From Lepidurus packardi (lineage: Eukaryota > Arthropoda > Branchiopoda > Notostraca > Triopsidae), in NCBI GenBank assembly GCA_023053545.1, contig JAKZAN010000006.1, positions 1,927,001 to 1,991,000 on the forward strand: 64,000 nt of DNA. The letters run 5' to 3'. This document shows positions 35,211-48,700 of the stretch, piece after piece; positions within the stretch are counted from its first letter, which is position 1; each line of letters opens with the position of its first letter. A program made the translations under genes and the position numbers. The notes under the pieces are model-generated. The model was not told where the DNA came from. It saw only the letters and a program-made list of their open reading frames with translations, and ran no database searches.

Positions 35211-37205
35211 GCCTAAAATTTTCAGCAGGTTATGTAAGTGAACACTTTGATCTGCTTTTCCGTTAGTTGGATTGAACATCTACGAATGTTGAAGGGGGAA
35301 ACCCATTTGATTGTATGCTATTGGTTTTGTTTCTGATATAGGACAGTCGACTTGGATTTGGGATACTATTCACCTGATAAACACTACAGTGAAGTGCATA
35401 TTTTTATTTGGATTTTGTTTCTCTGAAAAACAACAACACAAAGTTAAGACAGAAAAAAAGAAAATGTCCGGAGCATCTTCAACACGTTAACTTTTACTTC
35501 AATGAACTAAAAAAGACGAATATTAGCTGGAATCTAATTGGACCACAACGAGTGAACTGCTAAATAAAAGCTAAAAGCTACCGTGCAAACATTAAACAAT
35601 GAAAAAAAAAGCTGGATTACACTTCAACCTTCAGTACCAAAATAGAGGGATCCTTTCTCTCACCTTCACATAGAAAGAACCGAAGAACAACATTGCAGTA
35701 GTGATATACGGGGGAAAAGTGACACAATCGGAAGTAACTTCGACCATTTATGTTTCATGTTTGTTTCTCTACTCCACCTGCTATAGACAAAATTTAAAAG
35801 TAAGACTTTCTTGAGTGTAAGGCGTCTTGTCGACTTTATAACACCCAGTAGCAAAACTTTTCTCTTTATTCAACACGTCGAGGCAAGCAAAAAAAGCTTG
35901 AGTGGATTGACCAGAAGACGGGAAGTAGCTGAACTTGGCTAAGTGTGTAGTGGGGTGCTTTACTGCCTTTTCCGCGTAGAGAAACATGCAAGTTGGAATA
36001 TTGGAAGATACGCAGGCAAATACGGAGTGAAAAATTATTGTTGCCGGATTTATCAAAAACGTAGGGGGGTGGGGGAAACATGGAATAAAGACGAAAAAAA
36101 TTGTGGGAGAAAAATAAACTGCATTTTAGTGTGTGGATCAAGTGCTGCTCGCTGACTGTTGGAAAAAAAAATCCCTTCGTCCAAAACTCCAATTTCGTCT
36201 GTAAACTAACTAACGTGTTAGAAGACTTATTTAGCTGTGGAACCGTTACTCCCTTGCATCTTAATCTATTTAGCAATTTTCCCTCTCTTTTTCGGGGCTT
36301 CTGGGCCATCGGTTTGACAACAGATTTTTTTCACCGTTTTGATTTTCTTGTGGTCATTGAATGGAGTACAACAGAATTAAGAAGATCCATAGTAGTAGTG
36401 GATTTTGGTATCAATCATGCATATTGCACTTCATTTCATGCTTGTGGAACCAAACCACCCTATTTTTTCAGTGTAATTCTTTTTTTGCAGAATGCGAGAC
36501 GGAGAAAAGAAAGAAAAGTAACTAACCGTGTTTCCGTACTGTGATGTGCGTGGTTCAACGGGACAATAGACAAGACGAATTTGTATTCCGGACTGAAGTC
36601 GATAATGAATTCGTTTGGGACAAGCTCTTGGTAGTTTTTTGGAATCCCCTTACTCTGTTGCATTACATTCTTTTTTTACGCTTTTCTGTTTGTCTGGTAG
36701 TAAATTTAATGCCCAAGTTCTGTGTTTCAAAGCTTTTTACGAGGAAATCTCAACGGAAGGCTGTTCGATACATATATGGGGAATTTAGTTTTCTGTTTCA
36801 TATTTCTTACTCTTTTTTTCTTACGTAGAATAACTTTACCCTGATGAGGATTCGAGTGTTGTTTCTTTTTTCTTGACCGCAAGAATACATTTGTTGTTAA
36901 TGATGTGCAAACTATATCGCTTTGCGTAATTTATTTTTGTAGATTTATGATCGTACGAGACCGAAGAGTTTGAAATTCTATCTTTCCCGCTCCTTATGAA
37001 CTCGATTATGACACAGGGTACTATCGATTTCTGTACTCTGCATTAGTCAACAACGTTGTGCCGCACGTGGAAGATTCTGGGTTGCAAGTTTTTTTTCGCA
37101 AGTACTGAATCTTTTGTTACCCATTTTGTTTCAAATTGTATAGTTTAGCTGAACGATATTTTGCTTTGGTATCTTACAGAAGATTGCATCCACTGTAGCA
37201 TAGAG
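35211..37205. other. YTHDF 3' UTR and PBDC1 upstream region
   Basis: No coding exon is supported. Overlapping open frames on both strands around 35866-36544 do not resemble known proteins and contradict each other. The part before 37206 should include the PBDC1 promoter and 5' UTR. A splice acceptor-like TCTTACAG ends at about 37180, so the 5' UTR may be spliced. Confidence 0.5.
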
Positions 37206-37715
37206 ATGGACCTGAATATCAATGAAGGTATCGGAGCAGGCGAATTAATGGCAGGCGCGGGAGTACTGAATAGACCGGCGGATGAATTTGTAAACGATCC
37301 AACTTTAGAAGCGGTTTGGGCTGTGAAAGCTTTTGAACATGCTGAAGTGTACTTCAATTTGCTGTGCTCTGTTGATCCCAAGATCTTAAAATTGACGCCT
37401 GTAGATGACCAGATTTACGCTGAATTTAGGGAACTATTTCCATCATTGAATGTATCACATTTGAGCGAAGAGGAGTTAAAGAATGAAAAAGCGAAGGAAG
37501 AATGGCGGCCTTTTTGTAACAACTACAAAGACGTGGTGGAGGATTTCAGCTTTGCCACTTTACTACGACTTAAAGCTGACGACGAATATTCTTCAGAGAA
37601 CTCTGTTATCACTCCCAAAATTCAGTTCTTGGCCATTGAACTAGCGAGGAATCGTGAAGGACATAACTGTGTTTTGCGGAGTAAATTTAAACCCAAGCCC
37701 CGGCAAAGAAAATAG
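37206..37715 (+). CDS. PBDC1: PBDC1-family protein (eEF1A-folding chaperone family)
   Basis: A single exon encodes 169 residues. I take ATG 37206, the first in-frame ATG, as the start. Family signatures run along the length: NDPTLEAVWAVKAFEHAEVY, SVDPKILKLTPVDDQIYAEF, EWRPFCNNYKDVVEDFSFAT, LLRL and ITPKIQFLAIELARNREGHN. The C-terminus is short and basic (KFKPKPRQRK) and lacks the long acidic repeats of the human protein. The yeast relative Ypl225w/Chp1 helps newly made eEF1A fold during translation; transferring that role here rests on family membership. Confidence 0.95.
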   Translation: MDLNINEGIGAGELMAGAGVLNRPADEFVNDPTLEAVWAVKAFEHAEVYFNLLCSVDPKILKLTPVDDQIYAEFRELFPSLNVSHLSEEELKNEKAKEEWRPFCNNYKDVVEDFSFATLLRLKADDEYSSENSVITPKIQFLAIELARNREGHNCVLRSKFKPKPRQRK

Positions 37716-39740
37716 ATGTCAGGTATTCCCGTAAGACAAAATCTTTTAAAAGTTCTCATGATGCTTTCTACTCACAGGAGAACCTTCCAAAGCATTTTTT
37801 TGTCCTTCCGTTCATTTGATGTTAAATTAGAGCCTTGTTCATTAAGGATACAGCCTTCCAGTTTTCTGAATACATTAAATGCCAAGAAATTGCGTTAAGA
37901 ATGGAAAAGATTATACATTATAAAATATATCTATCAACGATAGCAGTCATAGGATAGCTGCACATCGTCATTGCTGCATTGCTTGTTTCCCGTAAAGTGA
38001 ACTGCTTTTAGAAATATTCAAGCACGTCGAAAAGCCTTGGTTGACTGGAAGTATAGATCAATATGTCAGTATCTTTTTCTCTGATTCCTGCCATTTTCAT
38101 CAGATCTTCGCGGATGGTCAGGTGATTCGCATCAGATCATCGCATTCTAGACACACAAAGCATTTTTCAACTTTGCGGAGTCTTTGCTAGTAATGTACCA
38201 ATTCAAAAGCGAAAAAACACTACAAACTTCGTGGTGCCCTCACGGACGAACCTAAGAACAATGTTATGCGTATACAGGTAACGTGAAAAAGACGTTTGAA
38301 TTAATATTTTGAGTTCTGAATGTTCCCTGTAACATTGTCTCACTGTCTTAATTAATTATGATGAACAGTTTTGCATGTAACGGGTATGCCAGGGCTATAT
38401 TGCCAGCTAGGAGTCTCTAGTCTGATCTCGCATGAGACTTTCTAGTTTTACCCCAGAAGGATTAAGAATCGTGCTGAGACCCAACCCTCAAGGCAAGCGG
38501 GTTCACGTAGACTAAACCATAAGTTTTGCATTGATATCTTTGTTGCCCTGGTCCGCATCTAGTGTAGGCTTTCCGTGTTCCAGACATTATGTTCTTCGTG
38601 GGAAAAATATTAAAACCAATCGTGTAATAGTCATAAAAAAGCTCAAAATATCACTCTCGTAAATCAGGACTATTAAATCTTGATTAGATTTGCTTTCAAA
38701 CCAAAGAAACAGAAAATTATAACCGAACAGACTTTAGACCTTTATTGAAGTGTACTTCTACAAAACAATGTTGGCCGGTTGAGAACATAGAAAAAGGTAG
38801 GTCTAATAACTACACGGATCCCGAAATTGACTAGTGATTATGGCGGACTAAGCCTACTAAAAGCTAATTTTATACCACTAGAAATTCCACCCCCTCAACT
38901 TTCTTTCTTGGTAATGTAGTCGTAGTCCCTGTTCAGGTTTACTTGTTAAATAAAGAAAGACGTTTCAACAGTTTTCAATTACATTTATTATAACCGCTAC
39001 TTTCTGCTACATGTAAAGTGATTAGTTCTTCAAATGTGCATGCGAACTCTTTGGTAGAAGGCTGCATTTTTACCCCAAATGTAAATTCTTTCCCTTGTCC
39101 CCCATTCTAAAACTAATCAAAAGTTACCGTCAAAATCATTAAAATAACACACCAGAAAACGAACCAAAAATAAAGAAATCAAGTGCGCATATGTAACCTG
39201 ATAGTGCCTGTAACCTACCAAATTGAATGAGTGCCTGCTATAAATTATTTTAACACATTACAGAAAACCAACTAGAGGATAAAAACCAAACGTAGCACAG
39301 TGTTTTGGCTTAAATTCCAAGTGACGAAACAAAAAGACTGACGGATTAAAATAGCAATAAATTACAAGTTAGAACAGAAACTGTCAAGGCACAACCCGCT
39401 CACTTCACTTGTCCTAAAGTACGCACACGTAGAGGAAGACGAGGCCATTTTGACAATAAAAATATGAGTTGTTATAGGATAGAGTTTAGCTAATAGGAAT
39501 TTTCGATCTAAAAACATTCAGAAAGAGAGGACTAGGTAACTGACGAACACTCGCCCAAGAGAAACAAGAGAGAAAACCAAATCCCTCAATATTAGGGCAG
39601 AAAGAAGGCAGTACAACAAATGGGTGAGATTCTAAAGCAATTATATAATCAATCTAGTATGTTAACGTGATTTTTGTGTGGCAGAGATGTTGCACACATT
39701 CCTTGGTAAAGAGGGCCCTATACCAGGCAGAGGTTAGACT
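37716..39740. other. Convergent 3' flanks of PBDC1 and the SORBS gene
   Basis: No coding content is supported. This should contain both 3' UTRs. Minus-strand AATAAA motifs at 38738-38743 and 38984-38989 are candidate poly(A) signals for the SORBS gene, which would give it a 3' UTR of about 0.75-1 kb. Confidence 0.5.
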
Positions 39741-42700
39741 TTATACTCGTTCAACATAATTTCCAGGGAACGTTCCAAACTGCCCTGTTCGCTGGCTCGT
39801 ACCCACGTACCAACCATCGTCGCACTTTTCCAGCACGCTTACAATGTCGCTTTCCTCCAGTTCAAGTTCGTCATCATTTTGCGGTTTGTAGCTGTACAGT
39901 GCGCGGTATCTAAAAATAAAATACATAAAACATGACAAGAAAACGTTGGAATAAACTTACACAATCGGATCGGTATGAGTGTCGATATGCAAACTAGTAT
40001 TCATAGCAGCTGGTGGCGGGGGTGGTGTAGATCGAACAACTCTTCCGGCACCCAAACGAGGCTTTAAAAATAAGAATTACAACCTAGTTCTACTAAAATA
40101 GCAGAATAGCTATGATCTTAAAGTTTTACCATGAGTTCGTGATTTGACTGGTTTTGTACTGAATAAGAAGTGCGATAATTGCGCAAAGTACCATTCGTGA
40201 TGAGTGAGTGTGAGGCAGGATGGGAAACAGGTTTGCTGGCATTTACCGTAGCTACAATAACGGAGTCAATGTTAACTTCACTGTGAGAGTCGTGGATGGA
40301 AAGCTACTTACATTTTTCACTGGGTACGGCAATAATATCAACATAATTTGCAGGGAATATGCCCTTTCGGTTGCCAATACGTCCTTCTAACCACCGGTCA
40401 TCGATTTGTCGAATAATTAGCACCAACTCTCCTGCGACAAAAACATTGAAAAATACATGCATGTAGCAAAACTTTGTCCTTAATATAAGCTTACCTTTCA
40501 CTAAGGAGAGTTCCATAGGGGTCTGTGCTACGAAGTTATACTTGGCACGAGCCTGACCTTCAGAAGGTTTCTTGGATGTTACTCGGACGTTGTCATACGG
40601 AATAATCTACATAACATATATTTTTTTTAGTTAGACATTGGATTACACACTTAAAGGGGTAACTTTCATAACTTTAAAACGGAGAAAGGTAAAGAAACGA
40701 AAACTGACGTAAAACCGCTTACCTCGACATAGTTGACGGGAAAGATTCCTACTAAGGCATTATGCTCTCCTTCGTACCAATTCTTGTCGATTTGACGCCG
40801 GACAAAAATAATATCCCCTTTTTGAAAGGATAATTCCCTAAAATATAACAAATTAAGTGATACTTCCTCCGACATTTTACAGAACCAATACCTAGCATTT
40901 AACGCTACAAAGTTATATAAAGCTCGGGCCACAACTTTAGGTTCAGGAGTACGTTCCCTTTCGCGAGAAACTCCACGAGATTGTTCCTCCATGAAATCAT
41001 CATAGCGATTCAGGGGTATCGGAGATTTTTGCAACGGCCTATCAATGACGAAAAAAAACTTTAAATACTATAAACTCTCAAGAGTTTTACTACCGTAATG
41101 CTTGTAAAGATACATGCAAGGGCAGACACTTACGTAAAATTATCAGTATGTCTTCGCATTTCGATATCTTGTAATTCTTGCAGATATTTCCGACGCCTTT
41201 CATGTTCGTAAACTCGGCGCATATGTTCAGCTTGTCGTTGGCGCATCTCCTCTTCATCCTCTTCGCGAGAATTCTGCTGCAAATTTCGTATCGGACTCTT
41301 ATAATGTATATTAACTTGGCTTTCCGCAAAACGATGATTCGCTCCTAAAAACACAATCCAGACGTGAAAGTTCATAAGCCACTCGTTTATTTGCTAAAAT
41401 TCTTAGAATTAGTGTCTGTTTTCCGACACCTTGTTTTGAAAAGCACTATACCCTTTACCTTGCATAGTTCCATTCCATTCTGCAGCGTATGATCCATTTG
41501 CATACTGGGAGGGGGGTTCTAACCAAATAAACAAGTCAACCGTACTGAAATTGATAGTTTCATCCCGAAAGAGAGCAAATTCATGCAACATCTGATTAAG
41601 TTCCTTTTCCTGTAGCAGAAAAACCACTCAAAGCTATATTAGAATATATTGAAGAGAATACGGTAGAAAAAGAAATAGGAAAATATAGTTAGGCAAATTA
41701 ATAATAACCTCTCATTGACATGGACCGGACCAGGGGTGACGAGGATGATCGAGTTTGGGAAGCTGATGCAGTTGAAAAAGCGAGATCAACAGGAGGTGGA
41801 GGCCTGGATGGGGGAGCGGCCACAGATATGGAGCGTTTGCTTCTTGGAAACGTGTTAAAATTAGCCCCACTTTGAACAAAGAAATCCGGTACGGGTGTGT
41901 AGCGCGATTTGGGTCTATGCATAGATGGATCGAAAACTGCGGTAGACAGCCTCCTGTCGTCTCCTTTACCCGCACTTTTTGTAGAATCGGTGGACAATTT
42001 GGGCTTGGCTGCTGAAGCCATTTCTTTCTGAACCTTTTTCGCAGAAAGCAAATCTATCCCCGGTAAAACCATCCTTTCTGACTTCGCCGACTCTGTCGAC
42101 TGAACGGATTGAGTACTTTCTTTTCGACCAGCCGATGCTTCTTCAAAGCTGTCTTTGCGGTTAGCCGATACCTCTTGAAGACTATCTCGGCGACTCAACC
42201 GTACTGGTTCGATATTGATGTTGCGTAGTGTGCTGTTTTTGCGAGAAGGAGGGAACTTGAAATTGGTGCCGTTATCCACGCTATTCTTGGCCTGCAAATA
42301 AGCCATTCGAGCGGCTGATAACAGAGTAGGTTTAACCAGCAAATTACTTGAACGTCGACTCGAGCTGCTTGTTTGGGAAGGTGAAGAAGGTGGGTCGAAC
42401 TGGTCTAAGTTATTTGGGAACGATACATGTTTACGTTTGGTATCCTTCTGGTGCTCACTACCACGTTTGATTTCGCGAGGTGTGCCAAAACGCTTGGCCC
42501 AGTTTAAGGTCGGTAGGGGACTGGTTTCTGCCCCTAAACTAGGCACCGAACTAAACAAGGATCGGTAAGAAGACCGCTCTTCTAACCTTGCACGGCGCTC
42601 TGATAAGTGCTCAAATTTTTCGCGCAAGCGGTCTACATCGCTAACATTGCTGCTATCCAATAAAGGTGACGAACTGGATCGCTCGCTTTTGCGAGGTACA

Positions 42701-45700
42701 GAAGCGTCGCGCAACGACGAAGACCTTGGCGACGGAGGTTTCATGATTTCCCTCGACGATTTTAAACTCAATGATCGTCGAGGCCGCTGTACATCTTCAT
42801 ACTTGCGTTTGATGTAGCGTACATCGCCTTTTTCTTGAGCTTTGACTGTCACTTGGGACGTGTCCGTTACTCTCTGTTTTAAGAAATTCCTGGCCACCGT
42901 AGGTAAGCTAGATTGACGGCGTAATCCAGTCCTGGGTTGGTTGGAATCGACTGATGTAGCCCGAACTGCGCTTTCGTTAAAAAGTTTCCGTTTCTGATTC
43001 ACGTCACCAGCTTTGACTATCGCTAAATAGGACCGGTTATACGAGCGGGAATTATCTGGTGTAGACGACACAGACATCGACTTGCTGATGCTGGCCGGTG
43101 TGTTAGAAGGGAAGGGGGGCGGTGTGGGAGGAGCTCGGTTCGAGGCAATATCCATGGAAGAAACGCATTTCTCGGGCAAGTAATCCGACGTGAAGTAATT
43201 CATGTTACTCTTTCGCTTTCGGTTGGGCAACGTTGCAAAGACACCATCAGTGATGGAGCTTTCCCAACTGTCATCATTACTGTTTTTTTTCGCATCGGAA
43301 CGCGAAAGTTTCAAATTCGAAGACGTGGTAGCGCTAGTGTTAGGGGTATTCATAGCGGTACCTGAGGTACTGGATTGTGTATAGGTCAATTTCCTTGGTA
43401 GGCTCTGGGTACGGGTTAAGCTTCTGCCGCCTGAGGAACGCCTATGGGATGGCTGCGCAGAGCTCGACAATGACGTCACAGATGTTTTGTATAGCAAGTG
43501 ATCTTTCAAATCTGAAACGCTGCGGTACACTTTAATACTTTTGTCATTAACATTCGGCGTTGGGGACTGTGCGCGAGCGATCTTCTCTTCAAAGAATTTT
43601 ACTTTGTTCGAAACTTCGCGATGGATAACCGTCTGGGCTGAGGAATTGGAACTGGAACTAGCATCGTCGGCTTGGAACCAATCTAAAGAGCCGTAATCCT
43701 GTTCGCGCACTGAGAGAGGCGCACTGGTATTGCCGCTACTGCGAGTTAAAGATGCGCGTTTGCTTTGTTGAGCCCATTCACGTACTGCATCTTCTACATC
43801 GCTAAAGGCATGAGCTTGCGCCGGTTGTGGGGTAAGGACTAACAGGAAATCGCTCCGGTAGCTCTGGTCACTTTCATACGACGAATTCGAAAGCCTCGAC
43901 GGTGGGTTGACAGAACGGTAATTGTCAGCCAGTTTCTGACTTAAGTTGCGCACGTAAGTGACCGCTGCGCTCGTTGAGGATTTCGGGTACGACAACGAGT
44001 TTCGCGTTGTGGCACCTAGCGAGGAAGATCGTTTCGGTGGAGTGCGTCTGGAATGTTGCTGGAGATACTTTTCTTTGACTTCTTTACTCAAGGATTTTGA
44101 CAACTGTCTTTTCTCGGCTTCGGAGAGAGGTGTTTGGTTAACACCGCTAATTGATAACGCTTTTCCCAGCCGCAAGGACGCTTGGCGCTGCAAGGTGGCC
44201 TCGTATGTTGTATTTTTCTCCTTATCAGAGTTTGGGCGTACATAAAGCTCGTCTTGGTAACCTCGAGACAAGGAATTTGACCGATACTTCGGCTGATTGG
44301 AACTCTCTGTTACCAAAACTTCATACCTGCGCTGAGCGGAAGGAGAAGGTGACTTGAGACGACTCTGATGAGATTCTGAGGCGACTTTGGATCCATACAG
44401 CTGATTTAAACGACCTTTTAGGGAATTGATCTGTTCTAAAGACAAACTAGTATACCTAGGATCGTTGCGACCAAAGTGAGTTTTCAAAGATTGGCTGCGT
44501 GACAAACGATCTCGCTTCTGGTATTTGTGCGCTACCTCGTGCACTGATTCTGCCCGCCACAAAGATCTGTATGGATCTTTGTTTTCTCCACTAGCGCTTC
44601 CACACGGCGGTGAAAGGGAAATGTTTGACTCCACTTCAAATTTCTCACGTAGTAGATCGACGGAAGCTTTCTTGATTCTAAGGCCCGAATCACCTTTCCA
44701 TTTCAACTGGCCAGATTCTTTAGTAGAAAACATACACTCGCCTTGCTTTTGAGCTTGGACAATACATAATTTGAGAGTACGCAACTCCTCTTCCGCTTTT
44801 TCTCGACTGCGCAGTTTGCGCCACATCTCAAAGTCAATAACTCCCTCACTGGACAGTTTATGCAAATCGGAGCAGCTCGCCGTTTTCTCTAGTTGATTCA
44901 AACGTTCCAAACTGGTGTATAAAGATTTTAACTGCGAGAAACGATCACTCTTTGGACTTGAGTGGCGTAGTTCCGATACGTAATGCCGGTACTCGTGGGA
45001 TTCCCGGCGTGGAGTGCGTTCAACAGAGCTAGCCCTATAAGATGGACGGTTACCAATGCTCGACTTGGGTTCTGGAGTCGTTGATGTTGATCGTTTAGAC
45101 GAGCAAACTCCATTTTCGTTTGGCTCATGGTTATTTTCCAATTCAGCCAAGAGAATCGCGGCCGTGGCTTCATCGCAACTGAAGTTGGGATCAGTAAGAT
45201 CAGGGCTTTTGCATTCAGTCTTGGGCTCGGAATTGATCAAGTGTGTGCTGGCTGCTACCGCGGATTGGTTTTGTTCCACTAAACTTCTGAGAGGACTTTG
45301 CGACACATGTCGAATTTTTTGGGGACTGGGTATTTCACCTGTCGAGAGCCTTGCTACAATAAGTTTGGTATTTGCTAGCTTTTCCAAATTCGCCGGTTTG
45401 CGTGCAGAACTTACTCCGTTCTCTTTGTTCGCGGGAATTGTATCCGGTCTCCTAAACTTGGTATCGACCACACTTTTCTTTTGTCTCGAAACGACGTTTA
45501 AAGCAGGGTCAGATTTTGTGCGCGATTCCACAGATGATTTTCGATCTAGTGCCAGCTCGGTTTTCATCATTTCATGGGCAGGAGATGGACTGTTGGTTGT
45601 TGTCAGAGCGACGGACTTGTACGGGGTAGAATGCAACACCTGCAAAGCTTTAGGCGAGTATTTAACTACAATTTCTATAGTCTTATCAGTACCAGTCGCT

Positions 45701-48700
45701 TCCTTCAATTCCGTCGAAGATTTGGCTTTAGTTCCGCTTAATTTAGCCGACGAAACGATCGTAGTGGTCTGTGAATTGGTTTTCTGGTTCAAGAAACCAT
45801 TTTTGTGGCCAATGTTCGGCACCAAAGCCGACGTGTCGTCTGAATATTCTTTCTTTTCCACTCTACTAGTACTCAAACTGCGTACAGAGCGATTCAGCTT
45901 AGGACTACGCGGCGAGGATGGGGTAGAAGCTGACGATATGCTGGTACTGCGCCGCACTCCGAGCTGTTTCAAATCTTTCGTAGATCGGAACAGCTTAGAC
46001 CTAGTTAACACCGTTTTGAGCTCCCTAGTTGGTTTTTTAGGTGGTTTAGAGCTATTAGAAATTGGTACTCGCTCCGTTTTAGGGGATATGTTAGGTAACG
46101 ATTGCGTTCGGACGTCTTTTTCTTGACTATTCGAAGAGGCTTCTTTTCCGGTAGACTTTTTGTTGTCACCTTGTTTAGAAGGTTCGTCTTCCGTCGTGTA
46201 GAATACGGCGGTTGCCTTGTTCAACGTAGTGGAGGCCATTATTTTGCTAAATTTCTTGGTGAAATTGAGTTTGCGTAAGGTTGAAGAAAAAGCTGAAGAG
46301 CGTCTTTGGGGAGGTTGTGGGGGCTGGTCGTACGCGGAACGGATTGCACGCTCAGGTGGCGGAGGGGGTGGAATGTAAGGAGGTGGTTCTTGGAATAAAG
46401 GTGGATAATAGGTATTTTGCATGGAATGCTCGTCGAATTCAAACTGGTTACGATGCAACAAGGCTTGGTAGAAGGCCAACTGGGCTTCGTCTATTTCTCC
46501 TTCTGCGCATGCGCACCACCAAATAACCAAAACAAAACAAAATTAATGTAAATGATTTAACAAAAGATTAAACGGTGCTTTGCGGAAGATTTGGTGAAAT
46601 AGACGATAGGCCCGATGAACCGGCCACTGTATGCAACTGAAAAGGTGACTTTTGCCATGTAGGAAGTAAAGCGTTTTTCGTACGCCAGAAAACCCTATTG
46701 GATGACCAATCTTTCTTTGATGCTCCAGTATAACCGAAGATTCGGTTTGAACGGAAGATTTGGGAAGATTCGAACTACTGTTTCAGCTAGAATCAACTAT
46801 CGACCAGAAAGGATATATACAAGGCAGTGCAGTTTTATTTTTTTGTTTAAATCCATGCCAAGAAAGCGGACGAGAGTGAAGCAAGGCTTACTTCGAGTGA
46901 AGGTGACAGAAGAGCGCCTTTAGTTTAAGTATCCCCCAGGAAAAACTTTCATGCTCAAGAATTTGATTGACACAAATTATGAAAATTTTACCTTGGGGAC
47001 GATCTGGAGCTGGTTTACGTAACCCGTGTAACGGCACGTCGCCACCTTTCTGGATATCGCGGTACCACGTTCTCTGTTCTAGTGGGGTTGCTGTACTACT
47101 CGTATCTTGCTCTGACTTACGGCGGAAGACCAACTGTGAATCGCTTTCGTAACCAGACTCCTTCAGTGCACTAAAAACACAATCCATAATATTAATATTG
47201 CTTACGATAATAACAAACATCTAATCGTAGTACTATTTTTCATTTAAAATTCTTGAAAAAGCATGACGATCGAATAAATAAAGTTCTTGATACTTACAAG
47301 GAAGTGAACGAGCGTGTAGGAATTGATTTCACCGCCTGGAAAACAAAGATTAGCTATATAAATTCCGTGTTACACAAGCTATTATGACATGCGGAAGTAT
47401 GCAAATACAGTAGTTTGCGAAATTCTTCAAGACATGCTCAGAGAAAAGAATAATAGGCTTGATGAAACATGTCTTAGCATTTTCGAATAGGTAATTAAAG
47501 TAATGCAAGAATGCCTTTAGACAAAAAAAACTAAAAAATATGGTAGCAACTCTTGAAAAAAACTATGCTCGTACCCTGTCGAACACTCCCATAACTTCGT
47601 CCCACCACTGTAAGGGAAAAGTAAACTTATATACAGCACATCAGCCATAAACTCCGGCTCCATTAATTAAGAAATATTGACTAGAAACGTAAATTAAAGT
47701 AAATAGTTAGTGCTTGGACCTGACCACAGTATAAAGGTTTCAAACCTCTATACTGTGGACCTGACTTCATATTATGCCCTTTCCACCAATTTAAACACTG
47801 AAAGTAGCTGACGCAAATTAGAGCTTTTAATTTAAAGGAAATATAATGACGGGATAAAAACGTGTAACATTCACCCTTCTATAGACACTACAAAAGTATA
47901 AAATCAAATGAACATTTACCTGCTTATTTTCTTTCTCTGATACTGACGAGCGACCAGGCTCGAAGTCTTCGATTCGGCCAGGCTGATTCCGGTAAACGTC
48001 TTGAAACCTACCAAATAAACAAAAGCTGTTTGACGGTCAAGTTTATAATCAAACTAAGTTTATCGATGTCTGGCTTACACAAAGCACTACAAAAGTTTGC
48101 AAATATTTATCGTTACTCGGTAAGAAATGTCGCATAGGTTCTTTTTCAAATAATGTAACTTATAAATAGTCATATTTTACCCCGGTCTCGAACCCAAGTT
48201 TGGGGCGTTACGTCGTCGGTCTAACGTGTTGTAGCGGCCAGCGTTAAAGCTTATATCCGAGTCGTAATTATAGTCATAAGGCTCAGGCTCGGATTGGTAA
48301 CCACCGCCGTATGGATAACGACCTGTTTCGATGGCAAGAACAAAAACATCACAATTATTCTCTGGTTACTTAACTACCAAATGATGCTATGCTATAAGAC
48401 TAACGGAGTACAAAAAAGGATGTAGCAATTCAAACCAAGAATTGCAAATAACCTAGCATGACGAAAGGAAACTAGGACAGATATGTACGAACGTTATTCG
48501 TGTCATTTTGCACGGTAAGGCAGCTCTGGCACGGAAATTCGTTAGGCATAAAAATGGGACGAGAATGCCATTAATTTTCAAGCGTCTTAAGCGTGCGAAA
48601 TTTGCTAGATTGGTTTATACACTAACAGTAAGCGACTACGGCTAAGGAAAAAAATAAAATACCTCTGGTTTTGTACCGCACAGTGACGTAATCGTCTATA

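Noticed and set aside
34686-35279. 197-codon minus-strand frame opposite the YTHDF tail
   Set aside because: It is the complement of the RGG-rich repeat (His/Ala/Pro-rich shadow) and has no independent support.
35866-36544. Two overlapping 147-codon open frames on opposite strands downstream of YTHDF
   Set aside because: They contradict each other, have no recognisable content or splice context, and lie in what should be 3' UTR and intergenic DNA.
45056-46126. 356-codon open frame on the plus strand
   Set aside because: It is antisense to the giant SORBS exon. The Ser/Lys/Arg-rich sense strand leaves the opposite frame free of stops, and the product is a hydrophobic low-complexity sequence with no family.
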